This document shows, piece by piece, positions 1 to 8,128 of a stretch of 64,000 nucleotides of DNA. Position numbers and translations under genes: made by a program. The DNA lies in NCBI RefSeq assembly GCF_005502745.1, contig NZ_SCNL01000009.1, positions 62,001 through 126,000 of the forward strand, given 5' to 3'. Under the pieces are notes generated by a model. It was given only the letters and a program-made list of their open reading frames with translations, ran no database searches and was not told the origin of the DNA. Every line of letters starts with the position of its first letter. The first letter of the stretch is position 1. The stretch is from Sphingomonas sp. 3P27F8 (lineage in GTDB: Bacteria; Pseudomonadota; Alphaproteobacteria; Sphingomonadales; Sphingomonadaceae).

Positions 1-904
1 TGCGCCAGTCCTGACGCTTTGCCCAATCGGCGAAGGTTTCCAGCTCGATCGGGATGCGCCGCAGCATCTCATCGGTGTCCACCTCGAACGGGCGCGTCGG
101 CGCATTGACGTTATATTCGTAGAAGTCGCCGATGCCCTTCGCCATCACCTCGCCCTCCTCGGGCCCCATCTCGTCCCCATAAGCATTGACGAGATGACGG
201 CCGAACTCGGCCGGTGAACAGGCGTCATACCGGATTTCGCGCCCCAGCACGCTGGACAGCGAATCGGCAAGCTGGCCGGGGCGCAGCCGCTCCGGCCCGC
301 CGATATTCATCCACGCGCCTTCCATATCCGGGCGATCGAGCGAGTGGATCATGATCCGCGCCACATCGTCCAGGCTGATCCAGTTCGCCTCGGTGGTCGG
401 CTTGTGCGCATAAACGAAGCGCCCCTCGTTGACGATGAACGGGCGTGCCCAGTTCGTCAGCAGGTTGTCCATGAACAGCACTGATCCGAACACCGTGGCG
501 CCCACGCCCGAACGCCACAGCGCGTTGATCCCCTCCGTGTTGCCGGCATAGGTGAACGCATCGCCCGGGCGATCGGGAATCCAGCTGGACGTGTTCCACA
601 CGACGCGCTTCACACCCGCTTCCTTGGCCGCCTTGCCGACCGCACCGGCGATCGCCGCACGATCGGCGCGCGCGCGCAGCGGGTGCGTGTGAAACACCCC
701 TTCCGCACCATCGAACGCCCTGACCAGCGAATCGTGATCGTAAAGGTCCGCCGCGACCACCTCGACGTTCGCGGGCTTCTCCTCGCCATAGAAAGGATCG
801 TCGCTGCGCGAGAGCGCCTTCACGGCAAATCCGGCCTTGCTCAATTGCCGTACCTGCGCGCCACCTTGCCGGCCGCTCGCGCCGATCACCGCTACCGTTC
901 GCAT
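1..904 (-). CDS. NmrA-like / atypical extended SDR NAD(P)-binding protein (3' end outside window)
   Basis: At least 301 residues are visible and the frame stays open to the window edge, so the C-terminus is missing. The N-terminus reads MRTVAVIGASGRQGAQV, a Rossmann beta-strand followed by a glycine-rich GxxGxxG loop as in NmrA/HSCARG and NAD(P)H:quinone oxidoreductase-2-like proteins. Later segments (GAEGVFHT, VWNTSSW, WISLDDVARI) follow the extended SDR pattern. It is probably an NADPH-dependent reductase or redox sensor, substrate unknown. The ATG at 904 is 30 bp downstream of the acyl-CoA dehydrogenase stop, so both are probably one transcript. Confidence 0.75.
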   Translation of the reverse strand, partial: MRTVAVIGASGRQGGAQVRQLSKAGFAVKALSRSDDPFYGEEKPANVEVVAADLYDHDSLVRAFDGAEGVFHTHPLRARADRAAIAGAVGKAAKEAGVKRVVWNTSSWIPDRPGDAFTYAGNTEGINALWRSGVGATVFGSVLFMDNLLTNWARPFIVNEGRFVYAHKPTTEANWISLDDVARIMIHSLDRPDMEGAWMNIGGPERLRPGQLADSLSSVLGREIRYDACSPAEFGRHLVNAYGDEMGPEEGEVMAKGIGDFYEYNVNAPTRPFEVDTDEMLRRIPIELETFADWAKRQDWR

Positions 905-934
905 TGATCTCTCCTCGTTTTATTATTGTCGTTC

Positions 935-2035
935 TTACTGGTCGTCCCGCGCCATCCGCTCGAGGTGCCATGCGGCCGTGCCGAACTGGCTCTGCATCGT
1001 GGTGGCGCGCTTGAAATAGTGGGAAATGGCGATCTCCTCGGTCGTGCCGATGCCGCCGTGAAGCTGGATCGCGCTCTCGCCGACGGTCTTGAGCGCGTGG
1101 CTGATGAACGCCTTCGCCGCCGATACCGCGCGTCGCCGCTCCGGGGCCGGCGTATCCAGCGCCAGCGTTGCCATGATCGCCATCGAGCGCGACCGTTCCA
1201 GCAGCGTCAGCATATCCGCCATGCGATGCTGGAGCGCCTGAAAGCTGGCGATCGCGACGCCGAATTGCTCGCGCTGCTTCGTATAGTCCACCGTCCGCAC
1301 AATCATCGCATCGATCACGCCGACCGCTTCGGCGGCGAGCGCAGCGATACCCTCGTCGATCGCCTGCTCGATGCGTGGCATCGCCCCGCCCGCCGCGCCG
1401 ATCCGCGTAGCCGGGACCGCGGCGAACGCCAGATCGGATGCCGGGCGACCATCGATCAATTGATAATCGCGCCGCTCGATACCTTCGGCATGGGCATCGA
1501 CCAGGAACAGCGAGACACCGCCTTCCTCCTGTGCCGATACCAGAAAATGCGTGGCGATCGGCGCGGCTGCCACCACCACCTTCGTGCCGTGCAGCCTCGA
1601 CCCATCGCCCGAACTGGATGCGGTGGCAGCCACCAGGCCGGGGCTCGACCTGCCCTTCGCCTCATAGAGCGCCGGCGCAACGATCGCATCGCCCGCCACG
1701 ATGGCCGCGCGTAGCGGCTCGGCCGCACCGCGCTCATCGCGCAGCAATGCCGTCGCGACGACGATGCTCTCGATGTAAGGCTCCATTACCAGCGCGCGGC
1801 CCAGCTCCTCCGCGATCACCATCGTCTCGACGGGGCCGCCGCCCAGGCCCCCGGCCTCCTCGCCAAGCGATGCGCCGAACAGCCCGAGCTCGTCGGCGAA
1901 CCTGCGCCACACCTCCGCGCGCCAGCCGCCGTTCTGCGCCGCCGCGCGACGCGCGTCGAAATCATAGCCGCGGGCAAGATAACCGGCGAGCGATTCGCGC
2001 AGCAGCCGCTGCTCGTCGGAGAGAGAGAAGTCCAT
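935..2035 (-). CDS. acyl-CoA dehydrogenase (short, FadE27/FadE29-like type)
   Basis: A 366-residue flavoprotein of the acyl-CoA dehydrogenase family, predicted to introduce an alpha,beta double bond into an acyl-CoA thioester. It starts MDFSLSDEQRLLRESL, the usual N-terminal helix, and its C-terminal domain has IQLHGGIGTTEE followed by an aromatic/basic helix, the normal FAD-dimer contact region. It is short and diverged in the middle domain, as in the small subunits of heteromeric steroid-type ACADs. A second, different ACAD lies at 6910-8118, so the two could pair (inference). SD GGGGCG precedes the ATG. It is transcribed divergently from a TetR gene across a palindromic region. Confidence 0.85.
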   Translation of the reverse strand: MDFSLSDEQRLLRESLAGYLARGYDFDARRAAAQNGGWRAEVWRRFADELGLFGASLGEEAGGLGGGPVETMVIAEELGRALVMEPYIESIVVATALLRDERGAAEPLRAAIVAGDAIVAPALYEAKGRSSPGLVAATASSSGDGSRLHGTKVVVAAAPIATHFLVSAQEEGGVSLFLVDAHAEGIERRDYQLIDGRPASDLAFAAVPATRIGAAGGAMPRIEQAIDEGIAALAAEAVGVIDAMIVRTVDYTKQREQFGVAIASFQALQHRMADMLTLLERSRSMAIMATLALDTPAPERRRAVSAAKAFISHALKTVGESAIQLHGGIGTTEEIAISHYFKRATTMQSQFGTAAWHLERMARDDQ

Positions 2036-2043
2036 GTCGCCCC

Positions 2044-2075
2044 AAAAGTAATTTGCGCGCTACTTTTACGTAAAG
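2044..2075. promoter_or_regulatory. candidate TetR operator between divergent ACAD and TetR genes
   Basis: AAAAGTA (2044-2050) and TACTTTT (2061-2067) are 7-bp inverted arms 10 bp apart. They are directly followed by the palindrome TTTACGTAAA (2065-2074). The site lies 9-40 bp upstream of the acyl-CoA dehydrogenase ATG and about 95 bp upstream of the TetR start, a normal position for an autoregulated divergent repressor. Binding by the neighbouring TetR protein is inferred. Confidence 0.5.
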
Positions 2076-2168
2076 CTCCCCATCAATCAAGAGGCGATGA
2101 TTGCCAGTTGCGCCAACGCCTTCGCTGCGCCACTCTCGGCGCAGGGACATCGGGAGGCGAAGCGGGGG

Positions 2169-2972
2169 ATGGCTGCGAAATTCGGACGGGGCGAACTGGC
2201 ACCTCATCCTGAAAAGCCCCTGCTTTATTTCAGCCCGATGATCATCGCGCGGCGGCGGCGGCTGCTCAAGGAAGCGCGCCACATGATCGCCGAAGACGGA
2301 TTGGAGGGCTTTTCGATCCGCAAGCTGTGCCAGCGCGCCGGGGTTGCGCAGCGCACGCTCTACAACGCTTTCCAGAACAAGGATCGGCTGATCGCCTTTG
2401 CTATCCGCGAGGCGTTCGACGAATTCAGTGCCTATGTACGGTCCGGCTCGGATCCGGCGTCACTGTCCGGGCTGCTCAGCCGGACGATCGCGATCAACCG
2501 CCGCAACTTTCGCGTGCGCAATTATACCAAGGCGGTCTGCGCGATTTATTTCGCACCCACCACCCCGCGCGACGTCTGGCAGACGCTGCAGGACATGGCG
2601 TTGCGCGGCAACGGCGACTGGCTCTCGCACAATGCCGCCAGCATCAATCCGTGGATCGAGATCGACCATTTCAACCACAGCCTTGCAAACGTTGAATATT
2701 CGACCATCAACGACTGGTGCCTCTCCCGCCTTACCGACGAGGAGTATCTTCCGCGTCTTGCGGAAAACATGCTGCTGCTCATCATCGGTGCGGTGCGCGG
2801 CGCGCTGGCTGACGAGGCCGCGCATTACCTCGACGAGATCAAGCGGACCGGCGACACGACCAGCTTCGCAAGCCCCATCGCTGACCCGCCCGCCCGAACG
2901 CGCGCCGCGGATAACGAGGAGATTGTGACGGCTGCCAAGCCGCGCCGCCGCGCGCCGCGCGCCGCCGAGTGA
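2169..2972 (+). CDS. TetR/AcrR family transcriptional regulator
   Basis: A 267-residue regulator. The N-terminal helix-turn-helix includes GFSIRKLCQRAGV and QRTLYNAFQNKDRL, the standard TetR pattern; the C-terminal ligand domain is diverged and ends in an Arg/Pro/Ala-rich tail. The ATG at 2169 was chosen because GGAGG lies 11 bp upstream; an open frame reaches back to 2097 and a further ATG exists at 2238. It is divergent from the acyl-CoA dehydrogenase/NmrA transcript and likely represses that and perhaps other operons of the catabolic island, with a CoA ester or the substrate as effector (inference). Confidence 0.85.
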   Translation: MAAKFGRGELAPHPEKPLLYFSPMIIARRRRLLKEARHMIAEDGLEGFSIRKLCQRAGVAQRTLYNAFQNKDRLIAFAIREAFDEFSAYVRSGSDPASLSGLLSRTIAINRRNFRVRNYTKAVCAIYFAPTTPRDVWQTLQDMALRGNGDWLSHNAASINPWIEIDHFNHSLANVEYSTINDWCLSRLTDEEYLPRLAENMLLLIIGAVRGALADEAAHYLDEIKRTGDTTSFASPIADPPARTRAADNEEIVTAAKPRRRAPRAAE

Positions 2973-3024
2973 CATTTTCCGGGATCGGCGGTGGGCCGAT
3001 GCCGCGGCGCCGGCGCTCGTGCGA

Positions 3025-3252
3025 TCAATCCACCGTCGCGATCAGGTGGCCGACCTCATACACTTCGCCCGCCGCGGCGATGATGCGGAGCTTGCCCGAT
3101 ACGGGCGACTGCACCTCCTGCACGCTCTTGTCGGTTTCGATCGCGTAGAGATCCTGCCCTTCCGCAACTTCGCCGCCATCCGCGACGAGCCATTCCACCA
3201 GCGTCGCCTCGGTCATGCTCATGCCGAGCTTCGGAATCGAAATATCTGCCAT
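3025..3252 (-). CDS. stand-alone lipoyl-domain protein of a 2-oxo acid dehydrogenase complex
   Basis: A complete 75-residue protein that is only a biotin/lipoyl attachment domain. It begins MADISIPKLGMSMTEATLVE and carries the lipoylation site IETDKSVQEV, with K42 as the predicted lipoyl lysine. In most complexes this domain is fused to the N-terminus of E2; here it is free, and the E2 core at 8129-8887 lacks it. The gene follows E1 beta by 14 bp with GGGGG as SD, so it is translated as the last cistron after E1 alpha and E1 beta. It would carry the acyl group between E1 and E2. Confidence 0.9.
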   Translation of the reverse strand: MADISIPKLGMSMTEATLVEWLVADGGEVAEGQDLYAIETDKSVQEVQSPVSGKLRIIAAAGEVYEVGHLIATVD

Positions 3253-3266
3253 CTGTATTCCCCCGG

Positions 3267-4286
3267 TCAGCCGCGCGCGCGGCGGTCGATCGTGCCGCGC
3301 ACCGCGGCGGCGATCTGATCCTGGCTGTAGATCCACGCCTTTTCGAGCGGCGGCGAGAAAGGCACCGGCGAGTAGGTCGAGCCGACCCTGCCGACAGGCG
3401 CCTTCAGCGTATCCCACAGTTCCTCGGTGATCCGTGACGCGATCTCCGCACCGGTGCCATAGGCTTTCACCGCCTCATGGACCACCACGGCGCGCCGCGT
3501 CTTGCCGACCGAAGCGAACACCGTCGCCTCGTCGAACGGCGCGATCGTGCGAAGGTCGATCACCTCCGCCGAGACGCCTTCGCCCGCCAGCTTCTCGGCC
3601 ACCGCAAGCGCATCGAGCACCGCGCGCCCATAAGCGATGATCGATACGTCGCTGCCCTCGCGCGCGATCGCCGCCTTGCCCAGCGGAACGCGATAGCCCG
3701 CTTCGGGCGCCGGCCCCATCTGACCATAGGCCATGATATTTTCGATCATGATGACGGGATCGTCATCCTCGATCGCGGAGGCGAGCAGCCCTTTCGCATC
3801 GGCGGGGTTGGACGCCATCACGATCTTCAGGCCCGGCACGTGCGCGAACCACGCCTCGAGCATATCGGAATGCTGCCCGCCAAAGCCGACGCCCGCACCG
3901 GTGGTGGTGCGGATGACGAGCGGCACGTTGGTTTGCCCGCCGGACATGAAGCGCAGCTTCGCGGCGTGGTTGACGATCTGGTCCATCGCCACCGTCACGA
4001 AGTTCATCAGCATGATCTCGGCGACCGGACGCATGCCGACGATCGCCGCACCGACAGCCGCGCCGATGATCGCCTGCTCGGAAATCGGGGTGGAGCGGAT
4101 GCGGTTCCTGCCGTATTTCTCGGTCAGCCCCTTCGTCACCTTGAAGATGCCGCCGCCCTGTGCGTCACCGATATCCTCGCCCAGCGCGATGACATTCTCA
4201 TCCGCCGCCATCGCCTCGTCCAGCGCCTGGTGGAGACCCTGAATGAAATTGATCTTGCTCGCCTTCACGGCCGTTTCCGCGTTCAT
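3267..4286 (-). CDS. 2-oxo acid dehydrogenase E1 component, beta subunit
   Basis: A 339-residue transketolase-type protein (pyrimidine-binding domain plus C-terminal transketolase domain), the beta subunit of an alpha2beta2 thiamine-diphosphate E1. Recognisable blocks are ALGEDIGDAQGG, RIRSTPISEQAIIGAAVG, FGGQHSDMLEAWFAHVPGLK and VIDLRTIAPFD. The sequence is closest in character to acetoin dehydrogenase and pyruvate dehydrogenase beta subunits. Its ATG overlaps the stop of the alpha subunit gene (ATGA, 4283-4286), which indicates translational coupling and 1:1 production. The substrate 2-oxo acid or acyloin is unknown; no E3 gene is in the window. Confidence 0.93.
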   Translation of the reverse strand: MNAETAVKASKINFIQGLHQALDEAMAADENVIALGEDIGDAQGGGIFKVTKGLTEKYGRNRIRSTPISEQAIIGAAVGAAIVGMRPVAEIMLMNFVTVAMDQIVNHAAKLRFMSGGQTNVPLVIRTTTGAGVGFGGQHSDMLEAWFAHVPGLKIVMASNPADAKGLLASAIEDDDPVIMIENIMAYGQMGPAPEAGYRVPLGKAAIAREGSDVSIIAYGRAVLDALAVAEKLAGEGVSAEVIDLRTIAPFDEATVFASVGKTRRAVVVHEAVKAYGTGAEIASRITEELWDTLKAPVGRVGSTYSPVPFSPPLEKAWIYSQDQIAAAVRGTIDRRARG

Positions 4287-5269
4287 GCCGCGATCTCCTG
4301 CTTGACGACGTCGACGCGCAGTTCGTCCACTTCGGGGAATGGGCTCGCGAGGGCGAATTCGACAGCCTCATCGATCTCCTTCTCGATGTCGGCGACGATC
4401 GCGTCGAGCTCGCTTTCCGACACGTGCGTATCGAGCAGCAGCTGGCGGAAACGGGGTATCGGATCCTCCTTCGCCCCCTGTTCCGCGATTTCCTTCGGCA
4501 CGTAACTGAAATCCGCGCCGAACAGATGCCCGAGCATGCGGAACGTCATCGCCTCGATCAGCGTCGGGCCTTCGCCGCGCCGCGCACGATCGACCGCTTC
4601 CTTCGCGGTATTATACATGTCGACCGGATCATTGCCGTCGCATTGCACGCCGCGCATTCCATAACCGGCGGCGCGGCTGACGATCGACTCGCTGTCGGTA
4701 TGCGCCGCGAACGCGGTGTGTTCGCCATACTTGTTATTCGAACACAGGAAAATGACCGGCAGCTTGTAAAGCTGCGCCATGTTCATCGCTTCATGGAAAG
4801 CGCCGATGTTCGACGCGCCGTCTCCGAAGCATACGACCGTTACCTTGCCGTCGCCGCGGTTCTGCGACGAGATCGCAAGGCCGTTGGCGATCGGCAGGCC
4901 GGAGCCGACGACACCCGTCGTCACCATAACCCCCGTTTCCGGGTGGGTTATGTGCATCGGGCCGCCCTTGCCTTTGCACGTTCCCGTCGCGCGGCCGGTG
5001 AACTCGGCCCACAGCAGCTTTGACGGAATACCCTTGGCGAGCTGGTCCGCCACGCCGCGATAGGTGGTGATTAGATAATCGTCCGAGTTCAGCGCAGCCA
5101 TCATCCCGGCGGAAACCACTTCCTGACCGCGGACGGGATAATAGACGATCGCGAGCTTGCCCTGTGTCAGCAGGGCGCGAAAGCGTTCGTCGCTGCGATG
5201 GATCAGCATCGTGCGGCGATAGATATCGAGCAGCGTTTCGCGGCCCGGGGCCGATGTCGAACCGGTCAT
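4283..5269 (-). CDS. 2-oxo acid dehydrogenase E1 component, alpha subunit
   Basis: A 328-residue thiamine-diphosphate-binding subunit. The ThDP motif runs from GDGASNIGAFHEAMN (GDG at about 149-151) to SNNKYGEHT about 27 residues later, and the phosphorylation-loop equivalent and HITHPETG segment resemble acetoin dehydrogenase alpha (AcoA-like) proteins. It decarboxylates the 2-oxo substrate or cleaves an acyloin and passes the acyl group to the lipoyl protein. A very strong SD, AAGGAGGGG, precedes the ATG. First gene of the E1 alpha-E1 beta-lipoyl operon, 57 bp after the thiolase gene, possibly in the same transcript. Confidence 0.93.
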   Translation of the reverse strand: MTGSTSAPGRETLLDIYRRTMLIHRSDERFRALLTQGKLAIVYYPVRGQEVVSAGMMAALNSDDYLITTYRGVADQLAKGIPSKLLWAEFTGRATGTCKGKGGPMHITHPETGVMVTTGVVGSGLPIANGLAISSQNRGDGKVTVVCFGDGASNIGAFHEAMNMAQLYKLPVIFLCSNNKYGEHTAFAAHTDSESIVSRAAGYGMRGVQCDGNDPVDMYNTAKEAVDRARRGEGPTLIEAMTFRMLGHLFGADFSYVPKEIAEQGAKEDPIPRFRQLLLDTHVSESELDAIVADIEKEIDEAVEFALASPFPEVDELRVDVVKQEIAA

Positions 5270-5326
5270 TCTTCCCCTCCTTGAGGATATTGCTGTAATC
5301 GTCGTCGAACGCTCGTGATCCGTGGA

Positions 5327-6469
5327 CTAGGCTTCCAGCAGCACACAGCCCGACAGGCCCGGCGCGCCATAGACCTGGCTGTAGCCGATCCGTGCACCTT
5401 CCACCTGACGTTCGCCGCCGCGGCCGCGCAATTGCTCCACATTTTCATATACCTGCCGAAGCCCGGACGCACCGATCGGCTCGCCGCACGCAAGGCAGCC
5501 GCCATCCGTATTGACCGGCAAGCGGCCACCGATCCGGGTCTCGCCATCGGCGATCATCCGCTCCTGCTCGCCATCCTGGCAGAAACCGTTCTCGGCCATG
5601 TGCATGATCTCGGCGCCGCTCTCGGTATCCTGAAGCTGGGCGACATCGACATCCTCCGGCCCCAGCCCCGCCATCTTCCACGTCGCGGCAGAGGCCAGCT
5701 CGACCGCCGATTTTCCGCGCTCGATCTCAAGTGATGGGGCGAACACCTCGAAGCTGCCGACCGGCCGCGTGCGGATCGCGGCGCCGCGCACCTTCGGCCC
5801 GCTGAGACCAAGCTCGCGCATCTTCCTGTCGGAAGCGAGGATCAGCGCGGTGCCGCCCTCCGCGGGCGAGCAGAACATGTATTTGGTGAGCGGATCGGAA
5901 ATCATCGGCGCGTTCATGATCGTATCGAGATCGACCGGGGAGCGGCGCCACGCATGCGGTGTCCTGGCGCCGTTCTCGAACGCCTTTTCAGCGACGCGCC
6001 CAAGCGTCGTCGCGCTGATGCCGTGGAGCGCCATGTAGCGCGTGATCTTGTTGGCGAAGAACTGCGTCGTCAGCATCATGCCCGTCTCGCCATACCAGCG
6101 CGGCAGGCCGGATGCCTCGGGATCGGCGTTGAAAGCGCCCCGCGGATGCTTGTCGAAACCCACCACGATGCCGATGTCGAACTCGCCGGACTTGATCGTG
6201 GAATAACCCGAAAGCAGCGCCGAGCCACCGGTCGCGCAGCCGTTGTTGACGTTGATGAACGGGATTCCGGTAAGTCCGAGGTGCGGCAGCACCGCATCGG
6301 CGGCGCCGGCGGCGGAAGAGCCGCCATAGGCGAACTGCATGTCCTCCCACTCCAGGCCGACATCGGCGAGCGCCTGACGGATCGCGAAGATGCCCTGTTC
6401 GCGCCCGCTGCGGCTGTCCGTCCGCCCGAACGGGTGAATGCCTGCGCCGATTATATGTACGTCGGTCAT
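5327..6469 (-). CDS. thiolase-superfamily protein (SCP-x / Ltp2-like), partner of DUF35 protein
   Basis: A 380-residue thiolase-fold protein of the lipid-transfer/SCP-x branch (MTDVHIIGAGIHPFGR start, NVNNGCATGGSAL around the nucleophile-region cysteine, GGCLACGEPIGASGLRQV near the C-terminus). Members of this branch act as thiolases or, in complex with a DUF35 protein, as retro-aldolases on CoA esters, as shown for Ltp2 of mycobacterial steroid side-chain degradation. Its ATG overlaps the DUF35 stop (ATGA, 6466-6469), so the two are coupled. Carbon-carbon cleavage of a CoA thioester is the likely reaction; thiolytic versus aldolytic cannot be settled here. Confidence 0.88.
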   Translation of the reverse strand: MTDVHIIGAGIHPFGRTDSRSGREQGIFAIRQALADVGLEWEDMQFAYGGSSAAGAADAVLPHLGLTGIPFINVNNGCATGGSALLSGYSTIKSGEFDIGIVVGFDKHPRGAFNADPEASGLPRWYGETGMMLTTQFFANKITRYMALHGISATTLGRVAEKAFENGARTPHAWRRSPVDLDTIMNAPMISDPLTKYMFCSPAEGGTALILASDRKMRELGLSGPKVRGAAIRTRPVGSFEVFAPSLEIERGKSAVELASAATWKMAGLGPEDVDVAQLQDTESGAEIMHMAENGFCQDGEQERMIADGETRIGGRLPVNTDGGCLACGEPIGASGLRQVYENVEQLRGRGGERQVEGARIGYSQVYGAPGLSGCVLLEA

Positions 6470-6891
6470 GCCGCTTTTCCTTCCCTGACGGCCGCGAAAG
6501 CATAAGTGAGCACCGGCTCGCCGCTCTCATCGGTGCGATAGGCTTCGGTGGTGATGCGCATCGTCTCGCCGATCGTGAGGCTCTCCAGATCGTTGCCGAC
6601 GAGGCGGGATTCGACGATCAACTGCCCGGGCAGCTCGATATAGCCGACGCCATATGGCTTGAAATTCTGCTCATCGCCGTCGCCGTTGAACGGGGTCTTC
6701 GGGCGGAAGCGCTGGATCGTGTATGACCAGAGCCTGCCCTCCTGCGCCAGTTCCACCGCTTCATACTCTTCCGCATCAGCCCCCGCCGGCATCGGGAAGC
6801 GCAGCCGCCCGGTTTCCCGCGATCTGCCCGCCAGCAGCCGCGTTTCGGCCCCCTCGCCGGTGAACAGCTTCTCAGCTACTGGCCGTGCCAT
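6466..6891 (-). CDS. DUF35 OB-fold protein lacking the zinc-ribbon cysteines
   Basis: A 141-residue protein aligned in context and sequence with DUF35 (ChsH2/acyl-CoA-associated OB-fold) proteins: ALF-like N-terminal helix, a short ribbon region with GRLRFP, and an OB fold (LWSYTIQRF, YGVGYIELPG, VGNDLESLTIGETMRI). The rubredoxin-like ribbon normally has CxxCG; here the equivalent residues are S24 and T27 in GRSRETG, and no second Cys pair follows, so metal binding is lost. It sits directly upstream of, and overlaps, the thiolase gene, as expected for a partner subunit. SD is GGGAGAGAG. Confidence 0.85.
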   Translation of the reverse strand: MARPVAEKLFTGEGAETRLLAGRSRETGRLRFPMPAGADAEEYEAVELAQEGRLWSYTIQRFRPKTPFNGDGDEQNFKPYGVGYIELPGQLIVESRLVGNDLESLTIGETMRITTEAYRTDESGEPVLTYAFAAVREGKAA

Positions 6892-6909
6892 TGTCTCTCT
6901 CCCAAACCC

Positions 6910-8118
6910 TCAGAGCCCGAGGCCCGCCTTGGCGATGATGTTGCGCTGAACCTCGCTGGACCCGCCGAAGATCGTCGCCGCCCGGGTGTTGAGGTAACGG
7001 GCGGTTGGCGTCAGCGCGTAGGCGGGCCCGACCACATCCTCGTTCGCGCCCATGCCGAGCGCGTGGCGCTGATCCACCGCCGCATATGGCCCGAGCGCCT
7101 CGGAGGTAAGTTGCGCCAGCCGCTGGATCGCCTCGCTCACCGTGAGTTTCAGGATCGATGCGGTGACGTTGCTGGTGATCTCACCCGTGCCACGGCTCGC
7201 GATCTGGCGCCGTTCCGTCCAGTCGATCGCGAGTATCTCGGTTTCGAGCCGCATGATGCGATGCCGGAAATCGGCATTGTCCCACAGCACGCCGCCATCG
7301 TCGTCGGGCTCGCTGCGCGCGATCCGTTTGAGGCTGGCAAGCTGCGCATTGAGGCGGCCGGCAGCAGAGCCGCCGCCGCGCTCGAACGTGAGAAGGTATT
7401 TGGCGATCGTCCACCCTTCACCTTCCGCGCCGATCCGGTTGCCGACCGGCACGCGGACATTATCGAGAAACACCTGATTCACCTCGTGCTCGCCCGACAT
7501 CGAGACGATCGGCGTAACGGTGAGGCCAGGCGAATCGATCGGTGCGAGCAGGAAGCTGATCCCCGCCTGCCGCGGCCCTTCCCGCCCGGTACGCACCAGC
7601 AGGAAAATCCAGTTCGCCTCGTGCGCGTGCGTCGTCCAGATCTTGGTGCCGTTTATGACATAGTCGTCGCCGTCGCGCTCAGCGCGCGTCTTCAGCGACG
7701 CGAGGTCGGAACCGGCGCCGGGTTCAGAGTAACCCTGGCACCAGTAATGTTCGCCCGACAGCATCTTCGGCAGGAAGAAATCCTTCTGCTCCTGCGTGCC
7801 GAACTCCATGATGACCGGGCCGCATAATGCCAGCCCCATCGCGGGCAGTGTCGGCGTGCCGGCAAGCCCGCATTCGCGATCGAAGATGTAGCGCTGCATC
7901 GCCGTCCAGCCCGGGCCGCCATATTCCTTCGGCCAGGTGGGGGCGATCCAGCCCTTTTCGAACAGGATGCGATGCCATTCGCGCGCCAATGCGCCTTCGG
8001 CGAAAACGGCCGCCTGCTTCGCAGACGCCGCGCGCAACGCAGGCGTGAATTTCTCGGCCAGGAACTGGCGTACCTCGGTTTCAAAAAGCAGATCGTCGGG
8101 GGTTGGCGTGGTATCCAT
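6910..8118 (-). CDS. acyl-CoA dehydrogenase (FadE26/FadE28-like type)
   Basis: A 402-residue FAD-dependent acyl-CoA dehydrogenase. Family blocks are WPKEYGGPGW, CQGYSEPGAGSDLASLKTRA, INGTKIWTTHAHEANW and, at the C-terminus, IFGGSSEVQRNIIAKAGLGL. It oxidises an acyl-CoA to the enoyl-CoA, passing electrons to ETF. The start at 8118 was chosen over an in-frame ATG at 8148 because GTGAGGA lies just upstream of 8118 and the longer start would overlap the E2 gene by 20 bp. It is in line with E2, DUF35 and thiolase genes, all minus strand, probably one operon. Confidence 0.9.
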   Translation of the reverse strand: MDTTPTPDDLLFETEVRQFLAEKFTPALRAASAKQAAVFAEGALAREWHRILFEKGWIAPTWPKEYGGPGWTAMQRYIFDRECGLAGTPTLPAMGLALCGPVIMEFGTQEQKDFFLPKMLSGEHYWCQGYSEPGAGSDLASLKTRAERDGDDYVINGTKIWTTHAHEANWIFLLVRTGREGPRQAGISFLLAPIDSPGLTVTPIVSMSGEHEVNQVFLDNVRVPVGNRIGAEGEGWTIAKYLLTFERGGGSAAGRLNAQLASLKRIARSEPDDDGGVLWDNADFRHRIMRLETEILAIDWTERRQIASRGTGEITSNVTASILKLTVSEAIQRLAQLTSEALGPYAAVDQRHALGMGANEDVVGPAYALTPTARYLNTRAATIFGGSSEVQRNIIAKAGLGL

Positions 8119-8128
8119 CGCTACATCC

